Assembly: GCF_014356525.2 (NCBI RefSeq)
Contig: NC_052510.1
Span: 12,492,660 to 12,556,659, forward strand
DNA length: 64,000 bases
Reading direction: 5' to 3'
Source of the DNA: Nilaparvata lugens
Lineage: Eukaryota > Arthropoda > Insecta > Hemiptera > Delphacidae
Shown here: positions 44,521 through 55,795 of the stretch, one piece after another
How the letters are laid out: each line of letters begins with the position of its first letter
How positions within the stretch are numbered: position 1 is the stretch's first letter
Translations under genes and position numbers: made by a program
The notes under the pieces: generated by a model
What the model saw: the letters and a program-made list of their open reading frames with translations, nothing else
What the model was told of the DNA's origin: nothing
The model's database searches: none

Positions 44521-45079
44521 ATATTCAACGAATTTTACAGAGTATGAAAAATTAATTAATGAGGATAAAGATTGAATGCAATTTGAATAACGTTAATATA
44601 ATTTTGTGATGTAACTACATAAATCGGCGGTGTTTCAACAAATAATTGTCGATTCTCTGAGAAGGATATAAAATAACATCCTTCTTATTAACACACGAGT
44701 GGTATAGAAAGATGAAAGATACGTTAATGTGAAGAGATGACTGTCTCCAAGAATGCATTATGTGTCATGAGTAAGTTTCAACAAAGATGTTCAATACCTT
44801 GATATGATTTAGGATTGAGATATACTTGACTGAGTGGGATTGATAGAGAAGATAATCGAATAGATTATCTATTATTGAGAACAGACTGAATTATATTGAG
44901 TGGGAGTGAATGAAAGTGTGTGGGATGATGGGATATTGTAAGATTTACTCAGACTGTCAGCATTCTTTATTAATAAAATTAGTGCTCCTCACTCAACCAA
45001 TGGTGACAGATTGCAGTGAATCTTGCGATACGAGTGTAGTTGTAGAGAAACCTGGACCTGTGAAAACAGTGTTATTGTA
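44521..45079. other. AT-rich non-coding, nothing recognised
   Basis: Contains 'actgtcagcattctttatta' at ~44,950, a possible relic of the 43.3-43.9 kb repeat. Confidence 0.4.
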
Positions 45080-45205
45080 GTGTTGTGATGAGGAGAAAAA
45101 GGGGAAGAGGATGAGGAGGAAGAGGATAAGGAGGAGAAGAATGAGGAAGAGTAGGAGGAAGAGGAGGTAGTGTATGAGGAGTAGTAGGAGGAGGAGAAGG
45201 CCTTT
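45080..45205. repeat. Purine-rich GGA/GAA tract
   Basis: Plus-strand gga/gaa words across ~125 bp. Another short (GGA)n lies at 45,308-45,323. Confidence 0.8.
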
Positions 45206-46075
45206 GTGTTGCGACTGTGACTACAAAGCAGGACCGAGATGAGAAATTTGAAGGATGTTTCTATTGTTTACATTAATAACTGTCAGATACAGGCAGGCAA
45301 CTGAGCTGAGGAGGAGGAGGAGCAGTGCTCCATCATTGATGATGAGATGAGATGGATACACACTGTTTCCACACGAGCTGTTATCGTTCGTCGCTGTTAC
45401 GTAACGTGATCGTGAGCCGGTCGTTTTTGTTTTCCTTGAGCCTCTGCCCACCTCTGAGAGTGCAGATTATCGTGTATTCACTACATCAAAATTGTTTAAA
45501 GTTTGGGGAAAATGAGAATATATGAGTATGGCCCTTCCACGATAGTATGCATTTTAATGTTCCTCCACTAGAAGATAAGTTACCGTATTAAAAAGAGTAC
45601 TCAATAACATTGAAAGTAATGAAATTGTTGTATCAATATTAGCATAAATTGTATTAATGCTGTCAATAGTATGCTTCCCCAATGTATAACCTATTCTGGA
45701 AAGGTTCAGGAGCTTCTGGTTCCGAAATGTTAGTCAGTATCTTTTCCTATAATGGAATTACCTTTCTGAATTCAATTTGCGCTCTCTCTACTTTGCTGTA
45801 AGTTATTATATATTAGTGTATGAGGCAGTATAAAATATTGTAATCAGCATAATTAAAGCACTCAGTCAATCAATCAATCTCTCTCACCGTCTGTGATACC
45901 CTCTTCCCCTCGTTGTAGTCCTAATAGGGCTCCCTAATTGCTGGTGGTATCTATACAAATATTCTAATGACCAAGTGATCTTATTGAATTGTATGCATTT
46001 TGAAATTTTGGAATTATGATTCCTAAAACTGCTTGAGATGATCATGAGTTATTTATTATCTCTTAGATTCTGTAT
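45206..46075. other. Non-coding, nothing recognised
   Basis: A 76 aa minus-strand frame (45,221-45,451) has no recognisable domain. Confidence 0.4.
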
Positions 46076-46112
46076 GATTAATATATTTCTCTCTTTTTTA
46101 CAGGTGAGTAAT
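46076..46112 (+). promoter_or_regulatory. Recursive-splice (ratchet) site candidate 2
   Basis: 'gattaat' (branch-point-like, ~46,076), then the pyrimidine tract 'tttctctcttttttacag', then 'gtgagtaatt'. The AG/GT junction 46,103/46,104 is again a 3' splice site fused directly to a 5' splice site, on the same strand as the site at 34,417. Confidence 0.5.
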
Positions 46113-46607
46113 TATTGTTAAATTCTTCAATGTCGTCTTTGATGTTATTTGGTGAGTCGGTATATCAAGCGATATTCAAAATAATTGATATCCCTAAATA
46201 TTTCGCGACTTCGTGTAGATATTCGTGTTAGATATCCGTATAAACCAAATAACTAGTAGTTCTGTGAACAGTAGACCTCACGCAGTATTCTCATCCACAA
46301 GTACCTGATTGAAACTATAGACCTTATGGAAACACAGCAATAGACTGGCTTCTCCACACATCTGTGTAATCACTTGTCAGCTGATTTATGATGAATAATT
46401 CTATAGTCTGATTTTTACTCTAATATTGGCGTATGAAGGAGGCTCCTTTTTCCTTTTATATTATCCTTGAAATGCAAAATTTCCAAAAACCTTGTATATA
46501 CGTCGACGCGCAATTAAAAAAGGAACATACCTGTCAAATTTCATGAATATCTATTACCGCGTTTCGCCGTAAATGCGCAACATATAAACATTTAAACATT
46601 CAAACAT

Positions 46608-46788
46608 TCTGACGTTATTCTTTATATTTAAATAACGATTAGCCTCCTGCTTGGCATCAGTCGGTAAAGCATGAGATATTTGATATGAGATAGTTGGTAC
46701 GGCATGTTTCTCTGACGTTATTCTTTATATTTAAATAACGATTAGCCTCCTGCTTGGCATCAGTCGGTAAAGCATGAGATATTTGATA
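46608..46788 (-). repeat. Duplicated LTR 3' end separated by a primer-side remnant
   Basis: The block 'tctgacgttattctttatat' to 'gcatgagatatttgatat' occurs at 46,608 and again at 46,711. The ~24 bp between (46,687-46,710) reads on the minus strand 'aaacatgccgtaccaac'. That matches the first bases of the retrotransposon interior after the 5' LTR (27,737-27,754, 'aaagacatgtcgtaccaac'). Confidence 0.85.
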
Positions 46789-48030
46789 TAATCATATAAT
46801 TAGGTCGTGGTTTTTTAATAGGATTCAGTCTCATAAAAATCTTTCTAGGCCTAGGTATGGGCTTCTCCTATAACTCTTGTAATTCATTAAAAATAAATAT
46901 ATATATATATAATATGATACTTATACTATAGTGTTGAGGAATAAAAATAAATTGCACACCATAAACATATCATACATATATATTAAACAATAATGCAAAA
47001 GAAAATAAATCGAGGCAAAAAATATATAAAGAGCGATAAAGAATATAATATAAAAATAGAACAATAATTGAAATCAGTAAAATATCACAGGCTAAACTTT
47101 ATATTCTAGATTTATGGCACGAATCATTACCATGTGCCTTTATCTTAAAATTCATATGCATTCTTTTGCATGTAGCTGCGATATGCGCTTGCTAATACTT
47201 GTCGACTTGGACAATTCAATTAAAAAATATGTTCTTTAAGATCAACTTGATAAATTAGCCATAATAATCCAAATATATATATATATTAAAATCTCTAGTA
47301 CTTAGTAGATTTCTTTGTATCGAATATATATTTTATCTCAGGGTGCAAGATTCGGCACCTGACGGAATAGGTAGAGCCATTCATCTAGTGAATTAGAGCT
47401 ATAACAAGCTATCGCAAATTATATTGCAAAAATTAATATCATATGCATATGTTTTAATAGCCTAGATTTTATACTTCTTTGATCCAAATGGAATTTTCTG
47501 AAATGTATTGATCTATATTTTTTCTTCAATAAAATACCTTTATACTAATTTTACTTGCGCAAGTATTTCTCTTATTAATTTCTTAATTTATAATAAAAAC
47601 CCTTTCGGCGAGCTAGCTTTGATTATTAGATAGATTCGAAGCACTAGGGCGCCCATCACTAATTCAATATTTATCACTCACGTGTCGAAAATCTTCTTAT
47701 AAGCCGCCGATGTCGATCCAACTCCATGTGGTCCTGGAATATGGTAGCCGGAATCGTCTCTTCCAAGGGGTTATAAATTTATTTGAAATTGAAAATGACT
47801 TCTGCTTTACAATAGCATCACAAAGTCCTTTAAGAAATTTAATAATTTGATCTAACTTTAACTTGTACAAATTTTATTAGCAAGGTACTACGCTCTAAAA
47901 TATTTGGGGTCCTCTCATGGTGGCATTTGGCTGGCGAGTGCTGGTTCTCCTTTCTCAATTTTACAAATCTTATTTCCGACTTTCAAATTAACATAAAATT
48001 TGAATATCTTAGTCCTCCGCCATTTAGGTT

Positions 48031-48572
48031 CAAATAGATCGTACAAAAAATATCAAATTATTACTCAGGTTGTGCGTTTAATAATTTCTTTGCCTTCGAG
48101 CCATATCGATAACATAGACTTTACAATGTTTTTACACAAATCCAGTACATTTATATAAATATATAGAAATATTTTTGAATTGGCTTACAGTTGCCGCCTA
48201 TTAACTGCCGTTTTGCTATTGGTGCATGCAAATTTTATTCGGTATTCATGCGCCTGGTACCTCCTATTTCCTGAATACACTTAATTATTTTTATTTGGTT
48301 TTTTGGTTGTGCTCTCTACATGCTAGCTAATATTCTATACACTAATATTTGTTTCATGCTACCTAATAATTAGCCACGTGATCATGTGTCTTTTCACATT
48401 GCATACTGTTTGATTGCAATAGAGCTCTGCCAAGGGGTTTTGGTCAGATTCTACGTTGCTCGATTTGATCGATCTCTAGGTCACCGATCCCTGAATACAT
48501 ATACATAACCTCAATCTTCAAAATATTTTATATAATAATATATTTATTAGCAACAAATTCCTTCAAATCCTT
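48031..48572. mobile_element. Extra ~542 bp segment within the solo LTR
   Basis: The complete LTRs pass directly from 'ctaaatggtacaagaacc' to 'taaatggcgg'. In this copy ~542 bp intervene, bounded by direct repeats TTTAGGTT (48,023-48,030 and 48,573-48,580). Either an insertion with an 8 bp target duplication (hAT-like size) or an ancestral segment lost from the younger copies. No obvious terminal inverted repeats. Confidence 0.65.
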
Positions 48573-48802
48573 TTTAGGTTTTTGTACCGTTTAGCCAGAA
48601 CAAGCTGATGCTATCTAATCTTAGTTATTATCTATTTGGCGATATTAGCCAGTTACTTTATTTTCAGACCTATTACTATTTCGGTTAGGGATTTTTATCT
48701 ACCCAAATTCGATGCTTTACAACATTTAAACACTCAAACATTCAAACATTAAGAGAAATGCCAAACCGTCGAATTGAATCTTAGACCTCACTTCGCTCGG
48801 TC

Positions 48803-49740
48803 ATTTATAGTTTGAGAAAAAACATTATCACTGAACATTGATGATGCAACAATCAGCGTTTTCCAATAATTGAAAAATCTTCACGAGATCCCGAAGAAAG
48901 TAAACAATACTTATTTGGTTCTTAAGAATCAATCAGCCTCTTGAGGTATTGGCTATTTCTTCTATATGTTCAATGATAATAGTGTAATATATAATATATG
49001 AAGCTACAACAATAATAATTCTTTTTTGAAGGCGATCTTTGTTCTGCAACTAATACATTTCTAGTTCCAGTTTTGATATCGATACGGTTTCACAGTATCG
49101 CTTTTGCAAAGTAATAGATTGTCCAACGCTATTTTTATTAGTTGCACAAAAGCTCAGACCCTCAATAATACAGTCTATTTAAAGAAGTTTATTTCTGATC
49201 GCATCTCATGTCTTGTCAAAACTGACTTTTGACTTGTCACAACCGACTCTTGACTTGTCATATGAAGCAGACATAAGAGGTGGGGAATCGTACAACAAAA
49301 CTAACCAATCGATCTGAAAGTGGAAGAAAGAATTTCCTTCTCTTTACCATTCTGGAACGGCGCTATTTTTGATCACTCCAGAAATAAACTTCCGTTTCCC
49401 CACTTGGTTCACTGATCCAGACAGATCAAACATTATTATTATTACTATTGGGCTCTTTCAGATGGAAATTCTTTCATTCTTTCGATCTGCCGAAACACCA
49501 CCGAATTGCATTGGAATTTGGAAGTTTCTGTATGTTGCTTGCAATAGATTCTCAACATTTATCAAACTCACAAACTGAATAGAATAGAATTCAAACTTAC
49601 AGACTGGTTGTGTTCTCCTTTCAATTATTTTGGTATAAAATATGTTACCTTGAACTTGATTTATTTGAACCTTCATATCTTATGTATAATTGAAGTACAT
49701 CTTATGAATAATTCTAAACTGAAAATAAATGAAAACAATA
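48803..49740. other. Non-coding, nothing recognised
   Basis: Includes 'actgacttttgacttgtcac' repeats at 49,213-49,260 (two short units). Frames of ~70 aa on both strands are unsupported. Confidence 0.4.
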
Positions 49741-49817
49741 TATAAACTTGTAGTACCCTTTTATTGAAAACTTTAAAATATAGTATTTTAATAAAAGGTT
49801 ACTACAAGTTTTTATAT
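49741..49817. repeat. Hairpin with 'gtagtacccttttatt' arms
   Basis: 'aaacttgtagtacccttttatt' (left) and 'aataaaaggttactacaagt' (right) fold back with a ~20 bp loop. The TACCCTTTT word links it to the inverted-repeat elements at 42.4-43.2 kb and 53.8-53.9 kb. Confidence 0.75.
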
Positions 49818-50104
49818 TGTTTTTATTAATTTGGATAAAGTAGCCCATATAAGTGAAGTGATTCTAAACTGAAACTTTTTTCTTTAACAAGGTAATAATA
49901 ACTATTATCATTAGGTCTATGATACCACGACAACTTATAACAGAATGAACTTTTAGTAGTATAACATATTCTAGCCTATATTATTTATTTAGTTTATTTA
50001 TGTTGTTCATTTAGTCTATGGTATAATGTGATATGAGTATTGAATGTGTTCCTCCCTAATGAATATGAACACAGAGAGTACAGAACCCCTGTGGTGTATG
50101 GTAT

Positions 50105-50235
50105 GCTTATTTATTTTTTTATTTTTTTATTTATAATTCGTGGATACAATATTACAAATCATATAAAATAATATGATTGGGTAGGAACAACAGGCTTAGC
50201 CCAAAACTATTCCATTCCCAAATTTTGATAATGTT
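50105..50235 (-). mobile_element. LINE-type 3' end fragment (minus orientation)
   Basis: (TTTAT)n tail at 50,107-50,143, then 'aattcgtggatacaatatta' and 'ggcttagcccaaaactattc'. On the minus strand this is a non-LTR element 3' UTR ending in an ATAAA-type tail. Confidence 0.5.
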
Positions 50236-53200
50236 GAGCCCCTGGATTCCATTAGTGTAATTCACTAATTCACCTCCTTATTCTTACTGCAGTAATTGTT
50301 TCAAATAAACTTCTAAAATGTGATTGAGAACGTGTAGGCCATAATCTTGACTAGATATTCAAATTATTTACCCTCAAAACAAGTTATTAAAAACTATCAG
50401 AAGTAATACGGGTAATTTTGTACCTGAGAATAATATAAATAATATAATGAAGGATAGAACTGGCTTATACACGTACGGGATAAGAAATTCATGAATGGCG
50501 CATCATCCTTGCGGAGCACGGGTTACCTACTGGTTTGGTAATAATTGTACTTGAGTAATTGTAATTGATTCTCAAGAATGTAATGTATTCATCAATCAAA
50601 TTATCCTGAATCGAACCTGATAGGGAAGATGAGTAAACTTTCAGTGTGAGAATCCTCTTCATAATCACAATATCATTGGGAAATAATAGAGGTTTTCACC
50701 TTCAAAACAAATTTCCTTATGTTTTATCATCCATTGAAGAAAACTATATTTTCTTTTTTCATTTCTTCTATTATTTCCGAATAGCCTATTCCTTTCATCT
50801 CTGGTTTTATTAAAGAGGAAGACGAAACCTCTTTTCTAGCTGTATGGTGTCAATGCCTCAGTAATTGCATTAGAAATATTAGGGATTCAATCAACATAAT
50901 TTGGAATTGATATTTCATTCAAACAATTTTCTACACATTCAGTTACTATTTCATTGAAAAAATAAACTTGGATCTATCTGACTGAATCAACAAAAAACTC
51001 GTTTAGCATGTTGACTCCATTCAATAACTCCTATTCCTTCCGCCCACGGCTGCAAGTTTGCCATCAAAAACTGTTTGTTTTCAATGGATCGACTGACATG
51101 AATGAAAGAAACTAGAGAGAATGCTAGTAATAAAATCGTACAAACGAATATCACCGTTGGAAAAAAAACAAAGAGCGAATGATAGATGACAAAAAGAGCA
51201 CAAATAATGGACCAACCTTGTTGGTCTTGTCCATGGGGTTGATATATATAGCTGAGTTTTGCTACAGTAGACTACAGCTGTATAGATATATTCTGCGGAA
51301 GTTGGAAAGAGTCCGAACTCTGAAAGCTGGAGCCGCAACGAGATTATTTGTTGGCTGTTGCAACACACATTCGGAAGAGTGCAGAAAGAGAGAGAAAGAA
51401 AGAGTGAACGAGGAGAGGAAGAGGTGTGATTTTCAAGGCAGCTACTCCTCCCTCTAGTTCATAACTCGGTCACATCGATCTTCCACTATTATATACTGAA
51501 AACTCATGTATTATATATAGATATATATACCGCTTTTTAATACTAGTACTGTGTTGCCCATTACATCCTCCATTCCTGGACCCGCTTGAATGGGATTCCA
51601 CTATTTATTTTTTTCAGTTTTCCTCCATCTCCTCATCATCTTCTCCTTCCTCCTTCTCCTTCCTCTTACTCTGCCTCTCCTTCCTCCTCAACATCCTTTG
51701 CTGTCCTTTTTCTCTTATTTTTGTGCCCTTTTCCACTCTTTTTTCGTGGTGAGTGAACATTCGTAACAGTATAAGATGTTACGTATCAATTTGCTTTTTT
51801 GTGCCGTTTTCAGCTGGACCGAGTATGTTGAACAAGGGTGGGTAGTGCTTTGAATGGATCCACTTGAACGTTGTACAGTATTCAATTTTTCGCCTCTTCT
51901 TTCTTTGTTCAGCTATATTTCGAGCGACTATGGAGTTTTCATAGTTATGAGTTTCTAGTTTTCTGTGGAATGTGATTGAATGTTTTGAAAATATTATTAG
52001 AAAACAGTATTATATATTTCTATCAAATGTGTTTGATGATTTGAAAAATAAAGTACAGAGTAATATATCATTGATTTTGTGAAATATCTGTGGAATAAAT
52101 TCACATATTCAGCTAAAATAACAACATTACAGATAATAATGAATGATGGATTTCTATAATGAAGTGATATACTGGGATATGTTTTGATTTTTAATTTTCC
52201 CGAGTTATGTCCATGTAGTAATGGCAAAGAATGCTCAGAATAAGGTATAGAAGGAAATGTTTGAAGACAATGCTTGACCATGCAGCTCAGTTTGGGATAT
52301 GTGAAACCCCCAAAAATGGTACATTCAAACTACACCCACCCCTTATCACAAGGGGTGTACTTTTAATATGTTCCCAAACTATCCTAAACAAAGCTGTGGG
52401 GTCAAAAATATATTGTCTTCCAATCACATTTCCTTCTATAACCTTTCGTTAACCAACTGGTCTTGAGTATTGTTATTTGTATGGTCAATTTTATAGTATT
52501 ATGAAGCCATGAAGTTACTTAGTAAGCAATATTGATTTGATTCTTATAACCAAGATGATTTTAATCAATTTGCACCTTTTATCATGATCTCCAAATAGCC
52601 TGATGACGTAATTTCAAATGTGGCCGCGTCCATATTGGGCGTGTGTTGGCTTCAACATTTTTATCGTGGGCGACTCCTTCTTTGTTATTATGCGTTTTTC
52701 TTTATTGTCACACACTCAACTCCGCATCTAACAAATCCAATAATAGATATTTGCGCCGCTTTTAATCTGCAATAAAAATAACTGAACGTAGAAAATTGAA
52801 TTCAACTAGGAATGATTGCTTCACTATTGCCAACGCCTTTACTGTTGAATGATAATTTTGTCTTTTATTAAATTCTTTTTGTTTTCCTACTCCTCCTTCT
52901 ATATTCACTCGGGCTCCATTCCTATCTCATTTGTTCCCCTTCTTGCTTTATATGTAGACTGAAAATAGTGATATTTATTCTGTATCAAAATTATATCAAT
53001 TCCAAAACACTAAGAATAGAGGAGATTTAGAGATAGCTTTACTCATAAAGCTTATAGAGAGCTTTGATGCGTTAGAAATTAGAATTCTATCAAAGCTCGC
53101 TGATTTGTAAAGTCACCGCTTTTCAGTTCGGATTATTTATAAAACCAGTATGCTTTCAATATTCGTTTAAAAGAGTGTTTTTAGTAGTCTCCTTGTACTG

Positions 53201-53780
53201 TAGTACTGATAGTGTCTTCTAGTATTGTTTAGTGAATATCGCTATTAATCTTGAATAGTATAATTAAGTTTCATACAAGTTCTGTCTTCAGATCTGAAGT
53301 TTGAAGTTTCTACAATTGAGGGATCTGATGTGTATTGACAATACCGACTTCAAAATAATTTAAATAACCAAAAATAAGCTTTCATGTATTAATTCGAAGT
53401 GTGTAGTTGGAAAGATACTGTTCCAACATAATATTAGGACAGTTTCCCCAAGGTAGAACTGGGAAGTTAGGTTAGGTTAGATTAGAATAGGTTAGAAGTT
53501 AGGTTAAAATACATTGTTCTTGGTACATTGGTTCTTCCCATACTTGATTTTACAACATTCATAGCTAAGCTGAATGAGTTGATTTCTGCATCCCATTAAA
53601 TCAAATCAAATTAACATAGAGACATGATTACCTTTCTTCCAATAGTTTATTCATTTCTCCATTGGACTTGTTATTGATCTATGCAATAAATTCCATCATC
53701 TACAATGTGAGGGGAAGAGAAACAGTCCCGTCCTATAACTGATTCAAAGTTTTGAAAATTATAACAAATATAAGTTGAAA
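50236..53780. other. Non-coding, nothing recognised
   Basis: A pyrimidine-rich patch lies at 51,610-51,745 and a TA-rich patch at 51,490-51,535. Short 'ggttaggtta' words occur near 53,470. Frames of 73-95 aa lack recognisable features. Confidence 0.4.
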
Positions 53781-53788
53781 TGAAAGTA

Positions 53789-53925
53789 AAACTCCAAGTA
53801 CCCTTTTTTAAAATTGTGTACTCACAACATGTTATGGCTATTGTGTATCTAAAGGATTCTTTAAACAATTTCTTATCATTTCTTTTAAACAATTCTAAAA
53901 AGGGGTACTTAGATTTTTATTTTTA
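53789..53925. mobile_element. Inverted-repeat element with 'aagtacccttttttaaaatt' ends
   Basis: 'ctccaagtacccttttttaa' faces 'aaaaggggtacttagatttt' across ~100 bp. It belongs with the TACCCTTTT family at 42.4-43.2 and 49.75 kb. The words 'gtgtactcacaacatgttatg' inside resemble 'aaacatgttgtgacaaaata' at 43.14 kb, in inverted orientation. Confidence 0.65.
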
Positions 53926-53969
53926 TTTCTATTCAAGAGTAGCCCTAACGAAAAAAGACAACTAAAAGT

Positions 53970-54330
53970 TCTCTGGTTATCTAAGAGAATTCAAATTGTA
54001 AAGCCCGGTCGCCTTATCAAAAGTCTGTTGAACTTCAACCGTGATTGAATACCATAAGTACCAATAAGAGAAGCATTATTCCCAGAAAAGCCTTCTTTGA
54101 TTGGTTCTTGTGGCATTGTTTTGAAAAATTGAAGTCTTCTGATTATCTAAGAGTATTCAAATTGCAAGGTCAGGTCGCCTTATCAAAAGCCTGTTGATCT
54201 TCAACCGTGTTTGAAGATCTTATTCCCAGAAAAGCCTTATCTGATTGGTTCTTGTGGCAGCTAATCATTATTAAAAGTTAAAGGGCTCTTGTGCGACCGG
54301 GCCTTACAATTTGAATGTTCTAAGAGGTCT
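53970..54330. mobile_element. Element with 'gcccggtcgc' inverted ends and an internal direct duplication
   Basis: 'attcaaattgtaaagcccgg' (53,990-54,006) is inverted at 54,295-54,313 ('ccgggccttacaatttgaat'). Inside, a ~150 bp unit ('gattatctaagag' to 'gattggttcttgtggca') is directly repeated, with a weaker copy of the end between the two. The layout suggests a tandem partial duplication of a hAT-like MITE. Confidence 0.7.
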
Positions 54331-54699
54331 TTTATTTTGTACAGGTTTTCGAAATTTGAATCAGTCGTAGATCTGACTGTCTCTTTTTCTATCAATCTGT
54401 GAATGATGGAATATACTGAATATATCAATACCAACTGCATCCTCGATAAGCTGCTAGATTATCTTGTATTCTCGATCGTTGCAAATTGAAATGTGTTGAT
54501 TGATGGAGCCAGTGCCTGCCATATCTGCTAACAAGGTTGCCAGCTAGAGCCAGCATGCCAATCACTGGCAGGAGATTGACACTAAATTGGCGAGGCCGTG
54601 CCCCACCCTAGCCAGTGCCATCATCATTATGCAAGAAGCACTTGCATCATCCATCCATTGATAATGGCCCGCCATTCACCATGCATTTATCGATCGAAA

Positions 54700-54910
54700 A
54701 TTGATGTGAAATTCACTTAAAACTGCCAGCGTTAGGAAGATGGGAACCTTTGATGTTATTTATGAGAATATTTGTCAGTTTGATTTGAAACTCACTAAAG
54801 AGCTAGCCCAGATATACCTTCTTCCACCTGTCAGCATTGGAGGAATGGGAAACATCAATGTTATTTATGAGGGATGGTGCCAGTTTAAAGTGAGTTGTGA
54901 CTAGAGCTGG
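54700..54910. repeat. ~100 bp tandem repeat, two diverged units
   Basis: Units at ~54,727 and ~54,828 share 'tgatgttatttatgag', 'tttgaaactcactaaagagc' (or its variant) and 'tggcccag'. Related to the diverged repeats at 43.3-43.9 kb by 'ctgtcagcattgg'-type words. Confidence 0.6.
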
Positions 54911-55653
54911 CCCAGCTATCGCTGGCTGCTCCATGATAATGAATGTTATTTGCATTATTCTGTGAATAATAATTTCCTTTGACATCGCATTCATCGAGCT
55001 CTAATGAGGGCTGGATCGCTGCTTCTATCTTCGTGCTCTGTGCATGATGGGTGAATTGAGAATTCAATAAGGCAACGTTCCCATTCCGATGGATAGTAAT
55101 ATGACTTGATTATTTTGAAATGCATTGTTTAGGTACATCATATTTATCATTTGTGCATCACATACATCTTTGTATCATGTTTATCATTTATGTAGTGAAG
55201 GTTCACGTGTCAACAAGTGCAAACTTATATCAGTCTTATAGTTTGTGTGTGAAAATCAACTGAAACTTTTTGTTTTCATTGCTTACAATTTTCATATTCT
55301 ATTATCATTATCTGTATAATTCTAGTATTTTGTTTTTTGATTTGTATTATTAGACTGTACTTTTTATTTCAATCTGTTAACAATTTTTAAAGACAATATA
55401 GCTTGTAAAAAATTGAGGTAATTTTTATTATTATGTAGATAGCCCTAAACAAGTCAAAGTGAAAATTGAAGTAAATATGTTTTCATCCATTGTTATCGTC
55501 CTATATTTCAGCCTGATAATTGCATTAATGGATAAGGAAGTGTTAGGAATGGATTATTCTACACCAAGATAAATAATCTTACGACACAGTTATGTCTCAT
55601 ATTTTTAGTATTTTAAAAGCCCGTTACTTTCCTCAATTTGACGACTTCTCTTC
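54911..55653. other. AT-rich non-coding, nothing recognised
   Basis: 'catcatatttatcatttgtg' followed by a near copy at ~55,180 is a small direct duplication. No gene seen. Confidence 0.4.
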
Positions 55654-55707
55654 AAACTTGAATTTTAAAAAACACTTTTGAAGTGAAAATACACTTACTT
55701 TTTTAGT

Positions 55708-55742
55708 GACGATCGTTTCGACCTGTTGTTGGTCATTATCAG
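55708..55742 (-). ncRNA. Hammerhead-like motif (left arm)
   Basis: Minus strand: CUGAUAA, U, GACC-AACAACA-GGUC hairpin, GAAA, the palindrome CGAUCG, then UC. One core base (A for G at position 8) differs from consensus, and one extra U precedes stem II. Confidence 0.38.
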
Positions 55743-55762
55743 ACACGACAGTCTGACAACGA

Positions 55763-55795
55763 CATGATGACCAACAACAGGTCGAAACGATCGTC
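55763..55795 (+). ncRNA. Hammerhead-like motif (right arm)
   Basis: Plus strand carries the same hairpin, GAAA, CGATCG and TC. The upstream box is altered (acatgat instead of ctgatgat), so the two arms together suggest an ancestral CUGAUGA. Confidence 0.33.

Larger units (their letters stand above)
46608..48721 (-). mobile_element. Rearranged solo LTR of the gag-only element, inside repeat E
   Basis: On the minus strand it starts TGTAAAGC at 48,721 and matches the 26,289/32,644 LTRs along its length, with substantial divergence. ACAT flanks both sides (46,604-46,607 and 48,722-48,725), consistent with a 4 bp target duplication, though the host sequence is itself repetitive. It has a duplicated 3' end and an extra internal segment (separate entries). 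It is older than the complete element. Confidence 0.85.
46252..48802 (-). mobile_element. Repeat E copy 2, interrupted by an LTR
   Basis: Minus-strand copy of the E repeat: 'agtagttctgtgaacagtag' at the left and 'cacttcgctcggtc' at the right are the same ends as in copy 1. The central words ('cgcgtttcgccgtaaatgcgc', 'atatacgtcgacgcgcaatt') are present. The copy is split at 46,607/48,722 by an LTR insertion. Confidence 0.85.
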
